From positions 543,146 through 607,145 of the forward strand of contig NZ_SPHO01000001.1 of assembly GCF_005845215.1 (NCBI RefSeq): a stretch of DNA of 64,000 nt, written 5' to 3'. A model generated the notes under the pieces. The model was not told the origin of the DNA, made no database searches, and worked only from the letters and a program-made list of their open reading frames with translations. Shown here piece by piece: positions 1-8,345 of the stretch (positions are counted from its first letter, which is position 1; every line of letters starts with the position of its first letter). The position numbers and the translations under genes are program-made. Source of the stretch: Clostridium sp. 1001271st1 H5 (GTDB lineage: Bacteria > Bacillota > Clostridia > Lachnospirales > Lachnospiraceae).

Positions 1-403
1 TGGGGCGTCCGTCCGAATGTATGTTGCCGATGGCTTCCAGCCGCCTGGAAAGGACTTCGGCCGCTTCCAGGCTGGGCAGGAGGATAAGGCTGTGTACCTT
101 GCGCACACGGCCGTTTTTCTTGTAAATGGAGCTGATTTCCCCGCTGATGACAAAGCGGGGACGGCTCTGGCCCGGTATGGACGGGCGCTGTAAGGAATAT
201 TCCTTTTTAAGTATATAAAGTCCCGGCTCGGCAGGCTCCAGCTTTTCAGCCAGCTCCGCCCTCCAGGCCGGATGCGTGAAGTCTCCCGTGCCCAGGATGT
301 TAATTCCCTTTTTACCCGCCCATAAGTCCAGGTGCTCCGGCGTAAGTTCCTTGCTGGTTGCCCTGGAGTAGCGGGAGTGGATATGTAAATCACCAATGTA
401 CAT
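1..403 (-). CDS. PHP-domain protein, endonuclease Q-like (N-terminal part; continues beyond the window)
   Basis: The reading frame starts at the ATG complementary to 401-403 and runs off the left edge, so only about 134 residues are visible. The N-terminus reads MYIGDLHIHSRYS, the first metal-binding motif (HxH) of the PHP phosphoesterase fold, followed by LGTGDFTHP, another PHP motif. The FVISGEIS segment and overall pattern fit the TIGR00375/EndoQ family, PHP proteins in Firmicutes and archaea linked to cleavage at deaminated bases and often annotated as UvrD-associated. That family role is known only in part, and the assignment here rests on the N-terminus alone. A GCAGGTG stretch just upstream is the likely ribosome binding site. 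The gene is transcribed in the same direction as the DUF1538 operon to its right. Confidence 0.7.
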   Translation of the reverse strand, partial: MYIGDLHIHSRYSRATSKELTPEHLDLWAGKKGINILGTGDFTHPAWRAELAEKLEPAEPGLYILKKEYSLQRPSIPGQSRPRFVISGEISSIYKKNGRVRKVHSLILLPSLEAAEVLSRRLEAIGNIHSDGRP

Positions 404-481
404 TGCGATGCACCTGCTTTCCTTTGATAGTATTATTATAAAGGATTCATCCTAAAAAGAAAGCGGTTTTTTCTGCCATCA

Positions 482-1180
482 TCAATTGGACAGTCCCTCC
501 ACTGCATCCACGGGCAGGGAAATTGCGACTGCATGTTCGCCGGTTTCCTTCATCACGGTCTCACATATGGCCTTTAGTATGGGATGTCTCAGGTCGGTGG
601 GAGTCAGAATCAGCAGTATGGCTTTTTCCTGGGAAAGGGTCAGGCCAAACAGCTTTTTGCTGGCATCGGTGCCTATTTCCCTGGCTTTTATCAGGGTGCC
701 GCCCTGGCAGCCAGCTTTTCTGGCAGCCTCCATGACCGGCGTGGCCAGGTCGGTGTGGATAACGGAAGCAATCAATTCATAGGAATGGGCATTTGCCATG
801 GGGATATCCTCCTTGTGTTCTGCGGTATCGTTATTTTTGGCATCCTGGTCTCTGTGCCGGCTCAGGATGTCCATGGCGGCGAGACTGATGCCTGTAAGGG
901 ACAGGGTGAACGCGATGCCGTGGCCAGGCTTGTAGAATTCCATTTCCCTGCCAAGGGCATGGAGCAGACGGTCTGCACCGGACTGGGTTGACAGGCCCAG
1001 GACCAGGTCCTTTTCAGGCTCATCCAGCCCCAGACAGTCCATGACGGCCGAGCTGGCTGTACCGTGTCCCCTGACTGCCAGCAGTATTTCATGGTTGTAT
1101 GTATGGAATATGGAAGCTGCCCTGTTACCGGCTCCCCGGTTTACGATGGCGGCTGCCAGCTTTATGCTGTTATGGCTCAT
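482..1180 (-). CDS. Tandem PII-like (GlnB-fold) signalling protein
   Basis: A 232-residue protein that appears to contain two ferredoxin-like PII/PII-like modules, at about residues 5-100 and 130-230, joined by a charged linker. Each half begins with a beta strand after a short lead (KLAAAIVNRG, SYELIASVIHTD) and has a Gly-rich turn. PII-like proteins bind small ligands and control partner transporters or enzymes. The gene starts inside the 3' end of the DUF1538 gene (11-bp overlap, GGAGG ribosome site 6 bases from the ATG), which implies translational coupling and a shared function. Inference: it is the cytoplasmic sensor of that membrane protein. PII trimers usually use a T-loop; I cannot identify a modified tyrosine here. 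Confidence 0.65.
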   Translation of the reverse strand: MSHNSIKLAAAIVNRGAGNRAASIFHTYNHEILLAVRGHGTASSAVMDCLGLDEPEKDLVLGLSTQSGADRLLHALGREMEFYKPGHGIAFTLSLTGISLAAMDILSRHRDQDAKNNDTAEHKEDIPMANAHSYELIASVIHTDLATPVMEAARKAGCQGGTLIKAREIGTDASKKLFGLTLSQEKAILLILTPTDLRHPILKAICETVMKETGEHAVAISLPVDAVEGLSN

Positions 1181-2702
1181 AAGGCTCCTCCTCTAAATTT
1201 ATAAATTCCTGGTTCATATCCACCACAGGATGTCTGGAGACAGCTTTTTCCCTGCGGGTCTTCAGCTCATAAAACAGGCCGATGAGCTGGATGATGATGA
1301 GAGGTGTCATGGCTACCATGGCCACGATGCCAAAGGCATCGGTCAGGATATTGCCGCCCAGGGCTTCGCAGGCGCCCATGCACAGGGGAAGAAGAAAGGT
1401 GGCTGTCATGGGACCGGATGCAACTCCTCCTGAGTCAAAGGCAATGGAGGTGAAGACCGGGGGGACCACGAAGGAAAGACCCAGGGCCAGGGCATAGCCG
1501 GGAAGAAGGAAGGCCATGAGAGGCAGCCCTGTGATGACCCGGAACAGGGATAGCCCCAGTGACAGGGCCATGCCGATGGACAGTCCGGTCATCATGGTCT
1601 TCTCGGATATGCTGCCGCCGGTTACATCCGCCACCTGCTTGTTCAGTACCTGTACGGCAGGCTCTGCCTTGACAATGTAAAAACCGATGAGCATGGCCAC
1701 AGGCACCAGTATCCAGCGATAGGGAAGGGACGCCATCTGTTTTCCAAGATAGCTTCCTGCGGGCATGAAGCCCACGTTTACACCTGTGAGAAACAGGGTC
1801 AGCCCGATATAGGAATACAGCATTCCCACCAGAATCTTTACTACCTGGCGTTTGCGCATTTTCAGGAAAAACACCTGAAAGAGCAGGAAAAATGCCAGGA
1901 TGGGGAACAGGGCCGTAAATACCTCCATTGCATATTCGGGCAGTTCGCTCTGGAAAGCCAGCCACAGGTCCTGGGAATTGCTGATGGAAGGAATGGTCAT
2001 GGGCTCATAGGCGCCGGAAGATGACTGGAACAAAAGACCCAGAATCATGACGGACAGTATGGGACCAATGGAACAGAGGGATACCAGTCCAAAGCTGTCG
2101 CTGTCCGCATTTTTCCCCTGGCCGATAGAAGAAAGACCAACACCCAAAGCCATGATGAAGGGGACCGTTATGGGACCTGTTGTCACTCCGCCGGAATCAA
2201 AGGCTACAGCCAGAAAATCACCCGGAATATAGAAGGCCAGGATGAAGAGAATGATGTAGCAGACCAGAAGGATGTGGGAAAGGCTCCAGCCGAAGAGGGA
2301 GCGAAGGAATGCAAGTGCCAGGAAGAAACCGACTCCTGCGGCAACTGCAAGGATGAGCGTCATGTCCGGCACGGCCGGTGTCTGTCTGGCCAGGACCTGC
2401 AGGTCCGGTTCAGCCACTGTTACCATGGCCCCGATGATGATGCATGCAATGACGATGACCGGAAGCTTCTTTGCCTTGGCCAGTTGCGCCCCTACTTTTT
2501 CTCCAATGGGCATCATGGCCATGTCCACCCCAAGGGTGAAGAACCCCATGCCTATAATAAGGAAGGCAGCCCCCGCCAGAAACAGCATCAGAGGGTCCAG
2601 GGGAATGGGTGCAATGGTGATTCCAAGGATTAATACAATGCAGGTAACGGGCAGCACAGATGATAAGGATTCTGTGATTTTTTCTTTTAGCTTCTGATTC
2701 AA
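1170..2702 (-). CDS. DUF1538 domain membrane protein (two DUF1538 repeats)
   Basis: A 510-residue polytopic membrane protein. It is built as two related halves: each has a segment around AEPDLQVL or AEPAVQVLN, and a second signature ending in AFDSGGVTTGP (about residue 169) or AFDSGGVASGP (about residue 423). This internal duplication, with about a dozen hydrophobic helices, is typical of DUF1538, a presumed transporter family of unknown substrate often found with PII-like proteins. The start is a TTG codon with AGGAGG 8 bases upstream; no ATG fits better. An inverted repeat lies immediately upstream (2728-2760). Function is inferred from family and context only. Confidence 0.8.
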   Translation of the reverse strand: MNQKLKEKITESLSSVLPVTCIVLILGITIAPIPLDPLMLFLAGAAFLIIGMGFFTLGVDMAMMPIGEKVGAQLAKAKKLPVIVIACIIIGAMVTVAEPDLQVLARQTPAVPDMTLILAVAAGVGFFLALAFLRSLFGWSLSHILLVCYIILFILAFYIPGDFLAVAFDSGGVTTGPITVPFIMALGVGLSSIGQGKNADSDSFGLVSLCSIGPILSVMILGLLFQSSSGAYEPMTIPSISNSQDLWLAFQSELPEYAMEVFTALFPILAFFLLFQVFFLKMRKRQVVKILVGMLYSYIGLTLFLTGVNVGFMPAGSYLGKQMASLPYRWILVPVAMLIGFYIVKAEPAVQVLNKQVADVTGGSISEKTMMTGLSIGMALSLGLSLFRVITGLPLMAFLLPGYALALGLSFVVPPVFTSIAFDSGGVASGPMTATFLLPLCMGACEALGGNILTDAFGIVAMVAMTPLIIIQLIGLFYELKTRREKAVSRHPVVDMNQEFINLEEEPYEP

Positions 2703-2727
2703 TAAATTACCTCCTGTTGTCCGTTAT

Positions 2728-2760
2728 TTATGTTAACACATATGTTTTAGCTTAACATAA
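2728..2760 (-). promoter_or_regulatory. Inverted repeat in the DUF1538 promoter region
   Basis: TTATGTTAA (2728-2736) and TTAACATAA (2752-2760) form a perfect 9-bp inverted repeat with a 15-bp centre. It lies 26 bases upstream of the DUF1538 TTG start. A loose -35/-10 pair on the minus strand (TTGTCC, then a CATATG-like box) would place the repeat across the -10 region, as expected for a repressor operator. It could instead form a leader hairpin. Confidence 0.4.
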
Positions 2761-2813
2761 GGACAAACGGAATGGCAAGAGAAGGGACCGTTAGAATTCC
2801 GTTAAGAAACACA

Positions 2814-2842
2814 TTGAATCTCAAACAGCCCGGTAGTATAAT
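2814..2842 (+). promoter_or_regulatory. Sigma-70 type promoter for the beta-flower gene
   Basis: TTGAAT (2814-2819), a 17-bp spacer and TATAAT (2837-2842), placed 60 bases upstream of the chosen start at 2902. The spacing and -10 box are close to the vegetative sigma-A consensus. Confidence 0.65.
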
Positions 2843-2901
2843 GAAGCCAATGTGAGCATACACAGGTGCAGTGAGTGAAAATGAATAGGGAGAATGGAAG
2901 T

Positions 2902-3267
2902 ATGACATTGTATGACAGAAATGGGATGCCTGCCGCATATATTGACAGTGACAGGGAACATATCTACCTGTTTGACGGCAGACCGGCGGCCTATCTTTAC
3001 GAGGATGCGGTATATGGATTTGAGGGCGCCCAGTATGGATGGTTTGAAAAGGGATGGGTCAGGGACCTGGACGGATACTGCGTCATGTTTACGGACCAGG
3101 CCCGAATCGGGGGACCGGCAAAGCCTTCCCGCCGTGAGACGCCGGCCAAATGGGCCAGGGCAGCCAGGCCAACCAGACGTTCCAGGGAGACAAAGCGTTC
3201 CAAGACAGCCTATAAGGCCGCCTGGTCAGAGATTGCGGCAGGGGATTTTTTGTCTGGTAACAGTTGA
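2902..3267 (+). CDS. 4-fold beta flower domain protein
   Basis: A 121-residue soluble protein. The first ~75 residues contain repeated units of the form Y-x-x-x-G-x-P-x-A-Y (YDRNGMPAAYI, FDGRPAAYLY, and an AQYGWFEKGWVRDLDG unit), the pattern of the small 4-fold beta flower family of unknown function. A GPAKPSR motif follows, then a basic Arg/Lys-rich tail. I chose the ATG at 2902 because AGGGAG lies about 9 bases upstream; in-frame GTG 2875 and ATG 2881 lack a good site. The stop codon overlaps the -35 box of the leuS leader promoter, so the two genes are packed but have separate promoters. Confidence 0.65.
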   Translation: MTLYDRNGMPAAYIDSDREHIYLFDGRPAAYLYEDAVYGFEGAQYGWFEKGWVRDLDGYCVMFTDQARIGGPAKPSRRETPAKWARAARPTRRSRETKRSKTAYKAAWSEIAAGDFLSGNS

Positions 3268-3292
3268 CACTGTCTGGGAAATATGTTAAATT
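3264..3292 (+). promoter_or_regulatory. Promoter of the leuS T-box leader
   Basis: A perfect TTGACA (3264-3269), 17-bp spacer and TAAATT -10 box (3287-3292). Transcription would start near 3299, just before the T-box stem I sequences. The -35 box overlaps the stop codon of the preceding gene. Confidence 0.7.
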
Positions 3293-3299
3293 AAGAGTC

Positions 3300-3579
3300 A
3301 GTGCAAATACGCAGATAGGGAAGAGTAGATAACCGGATGGATGCAGAGAGCCGGCGGCTGGTGTGAGCCGGTGACGGATGGTTGTTGAACTGGCCCTGGA
3401 GTAGCCTGCCCCAACGGGGATGGACCGCCGGAAACCGGGGTCCGGGGACTAGTAGGACAGGACGGAGACCTTACCGTTATAAGAGGATTAAGTGCATGCG
3501 TCAGACAGCATGAACCAGAGTGGTACCGCGCGGGGATATATAGCCTTGCGTCTCTAGCAGTAGAGGCGCAGGGCTTTTG
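3300..3579 (+). ncRNA. T-box leader (tRNA-Leu sensing) of leuS
   Basis: The leader carries the T-box sequence ending in AGAGTGGTACCGCG (3517-3530), the conserved site that pairs with an uncharged tRNA acceptor end. Upstream are stem I hallmarks: AGGGAAGAGTAGAT, CAGAGAGCCGGC and TGAGCCGG. The 3' strand of the specifier loop reads GTTGAACTGG (3384-3393) between GGTT and CCCT, so the specifier is probably TTG (3385-3387) or CTG (3390-3392). Both are leucine codons, which fits the downstream gene. The leader ends in a terminator (3543-3578). Uncharged tRNA-Leu should promote antitermination. Confidence 0.9.
3543..3578 (+). terminator. T-box regulated intrinsic terminator
   Basis: GCCTTGCGTCTCT pairs with AGAGGCGCAGGGC (G-T wobbles allowed) around a short loop, followed by TTTT. 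It lies directly after the T-box sequence and is the expected alternative to the antiterminator. Confidence 0.8.
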
Positions 3580-3666
3580 TATTTCATCCGGAAAATACGC
3601 GGGGCCGGTATGCTGTCTGGATAAAGGGGAATCATCCCCTTAGATAACCAATGGAGGAATGAGATT

Positions 3667-6081
3667 ATGGCAACACAGTACAACCACAGCGCCATTGAGA
3701 AAAAGTGGCGTGAGAACTGGGAAGAGAAGCCCATCAATGTGAACGATGGCAGGAAGGAAAAGTATTACTGTCTGGATATGTTTCCATACCCTTCAGGCAG
3801 CGGCCTTCACGTAGGACACTGGAGAGGATATGTGATTTCAGATGTCTGGAGCCGGTATCAGCTGTTAAAGGGCAAATATGTCATCCACCCCATGGGATGG
3901 GATGCATTCGGCCTTCCTGCTGAGAATTATGCAATCAAGATGGGCGTCCATCCGGCTAAGTCCACAGAGGCAAACATTAAGAATATCAAGCGTCAGATTA
4001 AGCAGATTGCTGCGATTTATGACTGGGATATGGAAGTGAACACCACGGACCCGGATTTTTACAAGTGGACCCAGTGGATTTTTGTACAGATGTTCAAAAA
4101 AGGCCTGGCCTATGAGAAGGAATTCCCCATTAACTGGTGTCCCTCCTGTAAGACCGGTCTGGCAAACGAGGAAGTGGTCAATGGCTGCTGCGAGCGCTGC
4201 GGCACCACGGTTACCAAGAAGAACCTGCGCCAGTGGATGCTTAAGATTACGGCTTACGCTGAGCGCCTGTTAAATGACCTGGATAAGCTGGACTGGCCTG
4301 AGAAGGTCAAGAAGATGCAGACTGACTGGATTGGCAAATCCTACGGAGCCGAGGTGGATTTCCCTATTGACGGACGTGATGAGAAGATTACGGTATACAC
4401 CACCAGGCCGGATACCCTCTACGGTGCCACCTTCATGGTGCTGGCGCCGGAGCACGCCCTGGCCAGGAGTCTGGCAACCGATGAGACAAGGGAAGCAGTG
4501 GAAAAATATATTTTTGATTCTTCCATGCGCTCCAATGTGGACCGTATGCAGGCCAAGGATAAGACCGGCGTGTTTACCGGAAGCTATGCCGTCAACCCGC
4601 TGAATGGTGCAAAGACGCCTATCTGGCTGTCCGATTACGTACTGGCTGATTACGGTACAGGCGCCATCATGTGCGTGCCTGCCCACGATGACAGGGACTT
4701 TGAGTTTGCCAAAAAGTTCGGCCTGCCCATTGTACAGGTAATTGCAAAGGACGGCAGGGAAATCGAGAACATGACCGAGGCATATACCGAGGCCAGCGGC
4801 ATCATGATTAATTCCGGGGACTGGAACGGAATGGAGTCAGCTGTCCTTAAAAAGGAAGCACCCCACATGATAGAGGAAAAGGGATTTGGCCACAAGACAG
4901 TCAATTATAAGCTGAGGGACTGGGTATTCTCACGGCAGCGTTACTGGGGCGAGCCCATCCCCATCATTCACTGCCCCAAGTGCGGCTGCGTGCCTGTGCC
5001 TGAGGACCAGCTGCCCTTAAGGCTTCCTGAGGTGGAGAGCTATCAGCCTACGGGAACCGGCGAATCACCTCTGGCCGGTATTGACGAATGGGTAAACACC
5101 ACCTGTCCGGTCTGCGGCGCTCCGGCCAAGAGGGAGACAAATACCATGCCTCAGTGGGCTGGTTCTTCCTGGTACTTCCTGCGCTATGTGGACAGCCACA
5201 ACAAGGAAGAACTGGTATCCAGGGAAAAGGCGGACAAGTACCTTCCGGTGGATATGTATATCGGCGGCGTGGAGCACGCGGTGCTCCATCTGCTTTACTC
5301 ACGTTTCTACACCAAGTTCCTGTGCGATATCGGCGCCATTGATTTTGACGAGCCTTTCAAGAAGCTGTTCAACCAGGGCATGATTACAGGAAAGAACGGC
5401 ATCAAGATGAGCAAATCCAAGGGCAACGTGGTGTCTCCCGATGATTTGGTGAGAGACTACGGCTGTGACTCCCTGCGTCTTTATGAGCTGTTTGTGGGAC
5501 CGCCGGAGCTGGATGCAGAGTGGGATGACCGGGGCATTGAGGGCGTATCCCGTTTCCTGAACCGTTTCTGGAACCTGGTAATGGACAACAGGGACAAGGA
5601 TGTAAAGGCGTCCAAGGAAATGATAAAGCTGCGCCACAAGCTGGTATATGACATTGAATACCGCTTCAACCAGTTCAGTCTCAACACCGTGATTTCCGGT
5701 TTCATGGAGTACAACAATAAGCTGATTGAGCTGGCCAGGAAGGAAGGCGGAATCGACAGGGAGACTCTTAAGACATTCGTGATTCTCCTGGCGCCGTTTG
5801 CTCCCCATATCGGAGAGGAGCTGTGGCAGCAGTTAGGCGGTACCGACAGCGTGTTCCATGCACAGTGGCCGGAATGCGATGAGGAAGCCATGAAGGACGA
5901 TGAGATTGAAGTGGCTGTCCAGATTAACGGAAAGACCCGCGCTGTCATCAGCATCAGTGCGGACAGCTCCAAGGAAGAGGCCATTGCCGCAGGCAGGGAA
6001 GCTGTTAAGGAAAAGCTGACAGGCAATGTGGTAAAGGAAATCTATGTGCCTGGAAAGATTATCAATATTGTGTGTAAATAA
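3667..6081 (+). CDS. leuS: Leucine--tRNA ligase
   Basis: Charges tRNA-Leu with leucine in the cytoplasm. At 804 residues it has the usual bacterial LeuRS length. Visible motifs: class I signature with HVGH (residues 48-51) preceded by PYPSGSG; a zinc-type CxxC...CxxC module near residues 160-180 (CPSC...CERC); an editing (CP1) domain with a TTRPDTLYGAT threonine-rich motif; KMSKS at residues 580-584; and a C-terminal anticodon-binding and appended domain. GGAGG precedes the ATG. It is controlled by the T-box leader upstream and followed by a terminator, so it is probably monocistronic. Confidence 0.98.
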   Translation: MATQYNHSAIEKKWRENWEEKPINVNDGRKEKYYCLDMFPYPSGSGLHVGHWRGYVISDVWSRYQLLKGKYVIHPMGWDAFGLPAENYAIKMGVHPAKSTEANIKNIKRQIKQIAAIYDWDMEVNTTDPDFYKWTQWIFVQMFKKGLAYEKEFPINWCPSCKTGLANEEVVNGCCERCGTTVTKKNLRQWMLKITAYAERLLNDLDKLDWPEKVKKMQTDWIGKSYGAEVDFPIDGRDEKITVYTTRPDTLYGATFMVLAPEHALARSLATDETREAVEKYIFDSSMRSNVDRMQAKDKTGVFTGSYAVNPLNGAKTPIWLSDYVLADYGTGAIMCVPAHDDRDFEFAKKFGLPIVQVIAKDGREIENMTEAYTEASGIMINSGDWNGMESAVLKKEAPHMIEEKGFGHKTVNYKLRDWVFSRQRYWGEPIPIIHCPKCGCVPVPEDQLPLRLPEVESYQPTGTGESPLAGIDEWVNTTCPVCGAPAKRETNTMPQWAGSSWYFLRYVDSHNKEELVSREKADKYLPVDMYIGGVEHAVLHLLYSRFYTKFLCDIGAIDFDEPFKKLFNQGMITGKNGIKMSKSKGNVVSPDDLVRDYGCDSLRLYELFVGPPELDAEWDDRGIEGVSRFLNRFWNLVMDNRDKDVKASKEMIKLRHKLVYDIEYRFNQFSLNTVISGFMEYNNKLIELARKEGGIDRETLKTFVILLAPFAPHIGEELWQQLGGTDSVFHAQWPECDEEAMKDDEIEVAVQINGKTRAVISISADSSKEEAIAAGREAVKEKLTGNVVKEIYVPGKIINIVCK

Positions 6082-6115
6082 ACAGAATTCCCTTATTTCC
6101 GGGGGATGACAGAAT

Positions 6116-6155
6116 GCCTGCACAGCCATTCACCATGGGCTGGGCAGGCGTTTTT
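6116..6155 (+). terminator. Intrinsic terminator after leuS
   Basis: GCCTGC plus CAGCC pair with GGGCTG plus GGCAGGC around a 9-base loop, followed by five T residues. Confidence 0.75.
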
Positions 6156-6324
6156 GCGCATGGTTATGAATGGGCTGTGAATGGATTAAGCATGGGATAT
6201 ATGGGGGCAGCGGCAGCGGCCATTCAGCTGTCTGTTCCGGGAAATGTAAGAAAAAAGAAATAACATTTGCTGTTATTGCAGGTTATAATAGGAAATGGAT
6301 AAAACATGAGATTGAGGTGCAGTG

Positions 6325-7191
6325 ATGAGACATAGGAGCGGAATAGGCGGAGACAGCAGGGAATATAGAAAGAACGGAATATACGGAAAGACAGGCAGGG
6401 CTGCGGCAGCGCTGGTACTGGCAGGAGTTATGGCGGCTGCGGGCAGCCTTACGGCCCTGGCTGCAGCGGGCGGCACAGGAGCCGGGGCAGCTTTGAATCC
6501 GGCGGACCGCGGGCCGGGAGTACAGGCTGTTTCAGAAGCAGAGCCGGAGGAGACAAAGGAAGCAGAGGCAAAGGCGGCAGTGGTGAACGGAGTCATACAG
6601 CCCATGAACCTGGAAGGGGCAAAGGATGCGGACCAGCTGGTGGTGGTAGTGGGCACCGGCGGATGCAGCGCAGATGTCTATTATTATAAGAAGTCAGGGG
6701 AAGACTGGGAGATGGCCTGGAAGGAAGCCGGTATCGCAGGCAGGAACGGCATTACAGACCAGAAGGCTGAGGGAGATGGAAGCACGCCTGCCGGTACATA
6801 CGGATTTACCATGGCCTTTGGTCTTAAGGAAAATCCGGGAAGCACCCTTCCCTACCATAAAATCACGAAAGGCGATTACTGGGTGGATGATTCAGCCAGC
6901 CCGTATTATAACAAACTGGTCAATACATCACAGGTTGCAAAGAACTGGAATTCCGCAGAGAACATGGCGGCTTCCTCCCCTTACTATAATTATGCCCTGG
7001 CATTGGATTATAATGAAGCTTGCGAGCCAGGGAAGGGGTCGGCTATTTTCCTTCATTGCTTTACCGCAACCCGGGACAACGGCTCCGCAGGCTGTATCCG
7101 CCTGCCTCAGGAAAGGGCGAAGGAGCTGGTACAGTCAGCCACAGAGCGCACTAAGATTGTTATTGCCCCGGATATGGAACGGTTAAAATAA
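6325..7191 (+). CDS. L,D-transpeptidase family protein (YkuD domain), exported
   Basis: A 288-residue exported protein. It has a basic N-terminus and a hydrophobic signal segment (about residues 24-48, ending in ALAAAGG), then an Ala/Glu-rich linker and a YkuD-type domain. The catalytic region reads HCFTATRDNGSAGCIRLP near the C-terminus, the HxnSxGCIR cysteine motif of L,D-transpeptidases, which form 3-3 peptidoglycan cross-links or attach proteins. The spacing between His and Cys differs slightly from the classical family, so carboxypeptidase-like activity is also possible. I chose ATG 6325 (GAGGTG upstream) over GTG 6322. It stands alone between two terminators. Confidence 0.8.
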   Translation: MRHRSGIGGDSREYRKNGIYGKTGRAAAALVLAGVMAAAGSLTALAAAGGTGAGAALNPADRGPGVQAVSEAEPEETKEAEAKAAVVNGVIQPMNLEGAKDADQLVVVVGTGGCSADVYYYKKSGEDWEMAWKEAGIAGRNGITDQKAEGDGSTPAGTYGFTMAFGLKENPGSTLPYHKITKGDYWVDDSASPYYNKLVNTSQVAKNWNSAENMAASSPYYNYALALDYNEACEPGKGSAIFLHCFTATRDNGSAGCIRLPQERAKELVQSATERTKIVIAPDMERLK

Positions 7192-7212
7192 TGGAAATTT
7201 CCATAAGGCAGA

Positions 7213-7248
7213 GGCAGGGGCGCATCAGCGCGGCCCTGCCATTTTTTT
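7213..7248 (+). terminator. Terminator after the L,D-transpeptidase gene
   Basis: GGCAGGG...CCCTGCC with an inner CGC/GCG pair, followed by A and seven T residues. It overlaps the 3' end of the convergent gene at 7225-7506. Confidence 0.7.
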
Positions 7249-7506
7249 GGAAAGCATTTTCAACAAATCAATTTTCTTTTTCTCAGAGGGAGGCATTCTG
7301 GCGCTGAGGATGTTGACTAATAAGTCTGTCTCCCTGTCGTTAAACTGTACGCCTTTTTGTCTGGCCTCCATGTTGATGGCCATGAATGCCTCCATCATGT
7401 TGCTCTTGTCTGAGTGCTCAATCCGTTCCGCAAATTCAGTGAGCATGGCCAGCTTATCTTTGTTCATGGCCTTGAGCCTGGGGTCCTGTTTCCAGCTGTT
7501 ATCCAT
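7225..7506 (-). CDS. Conserved-looking small protein of unknown function
   Basis: A 93-residue soluble, charged, mostly helical protein (MDNSWKQDPRL...). Nothing in it matches a domain I recognise. A good AGAAAGGA site precedes the ATG. The next gene upstream (7551-7967) is 44 bases away in the same direction, so the two are probably one transcript. Both are rich in Met, Glu and Lys and contain no membrane segment, signal peptide or cysteine cluster suggesting metal binding. It is real by ribosome site, codon pattern and pairing; function is unknown. Confidence 0.6.
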   Translation of the reverse strand: MDNSWKQDPRLKAMNKDKLAMLTEFAERIEHSDKSNMMEAFMAINMEARQKGVQFNDRETDLLVNILSARMPPSEKKKIDLLKMLSKKMAGPR

Positions 7507-7550
7507 AATTATGTAGTCCTTTCTGTAGTGGGTTTCAGTGATGAGCCGTA

Positions 7551-7967
7551 CTAGGCCATGGCCTGCATGGCAGTGACTATCATTTCCATGGTTTCAAAAC
7601 GGGATTGCTGCTCCGGCGTCAGGAACCTGCGCAGCTGTTCCATGGGAGTCTGGCCTTCCATCAGGGTTTCGGCCATGTCAATCATATCCTGTTCCATGGG
7701 ATTTCCATATGGACGGATGGCCTTCAGCAGGTCCCGCAGGGAACCGTTTCCCTGAGGACGCTCCAGGGAGCAGATGCCCATGGACGCTACCTCCTCTGTC
7801 TCAAAGAGTTCCACTGTCTTTCGCAGCTCCTGAGCCTTGACAAACAGGGAGATGGCCTTTTGCTCAGGTACGCCCAGGTAGGGCAGGGAGGCCTTAATCA
7901 TCTGCAGATGGTGGTCGCCTATGAGATAGTCCAGGTCGGTCAGTTTATAGTCATCAGATGGATTCAT
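7551..7967 (-). CDS. Conserved-looking protein of unknown function, partner of 7225-7506
   Basis: A 138-residue soluble protein starting MNPSDDYKLTDLDYL. It is predicted helical, with LPYLGVPEQKAISLFVKAQEL in its first half and a C-terminal segment, LTPEQQSRFETMEMI, that ends in MQAMA. I do not recognise the family. It lies first in a two-gene leftward transcript with the 93-residue protein. No paralogue is seen in this window. The ATG is complementary to 7965-7967; the upstream sequence (reading AAAGAAAGAAAAGGCTGGTGGAAATAC in pieces) offers only a moderate AAGG site. Confidence 0.6.
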   Translation of the reverse strand: MNPSDDYKLTDLDYLIGDHHLQMIKASLPYLGVPEQKAISLFVKAQELRKTVELFETEEVASMGICSLERPQGNGSLRDLLKAIRPYGNPMEQDMIDMAETLMEGQTPMEQLRRFLTPEQQSRFETMEMIVTAMQAMA

Positions 7968-8103
7968 GTATTTCCACCAGCCTTTTCTTTCTTTGATTCC
8001 AATTTATGCGGAAGGGGCCTGTTACATGCCACTTATTTTCCGGTGCAATGAGCCAAAGCATGGACACTGCATATATTATAAGTATGGAAGGAGAGTGAAA
8101 TCC

Positions 8104-8256
8104 ATGTACAGCCGTTTGATTATAGATGGAAATGCAGTATATGAAATAGATGAGGAGTGCTTAAAACAGAGACAGGGAAGAAAGGGGTATGGAGGAAAGA
8201 ACCGGGGCACAAAAAGTCCGTTTTCACCCGGGGAGGCAGGCGAGGCCGGCAAATAA
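8104..8256 (+). CDS. Short open reading frame, 50 residues, unknown
   Basis: MYSRLIIDGNAVYEIDEECL followed by a basic Gly/Lys-rich tail. A strong GGAAGGAGAG ribosome site sits 8-17 bases upstream of the ATG at 8104, and a TATATTATAA stretch just before could be a -10 region. The first 20 residues look like structured protein; the tail does not. The site and a downstream hairpin (8279-8306) support it, but no family is recognised. Confidence 0.5.
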   Translation: MYSRLIIDGNAVYEIDEECLKQRQGRKGYGGKNRGTKSPFSPGEAGEAGK

Positions 8257-8271
8257 GCCCGGCTTCCCTGC

Positions 8272-8306
8272 AAGAAAAAACAGGGAGTGATGAAGCACTC
8301 CCTGTT
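8272..8306 (-). terminator. Terminator, mainly for the leftward Cys/Gly-rich gene
   Basis: AACAGGGAGTG (8279-8289) and CACTCCCTGTT (8296-8306) pair perfectly over 11 bp. On the minus strand the stem is followed by TTTTTT, so it ends the gene at 8346-8603. On the plus strand the T tract is weak, but it may also stop the short gene at 8104. Confidence 0.75.
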
Positions 8307-8345
8307 CCTTTGATTCTTTGGTGAAGGATTTCTTAGAGGTGGGAA

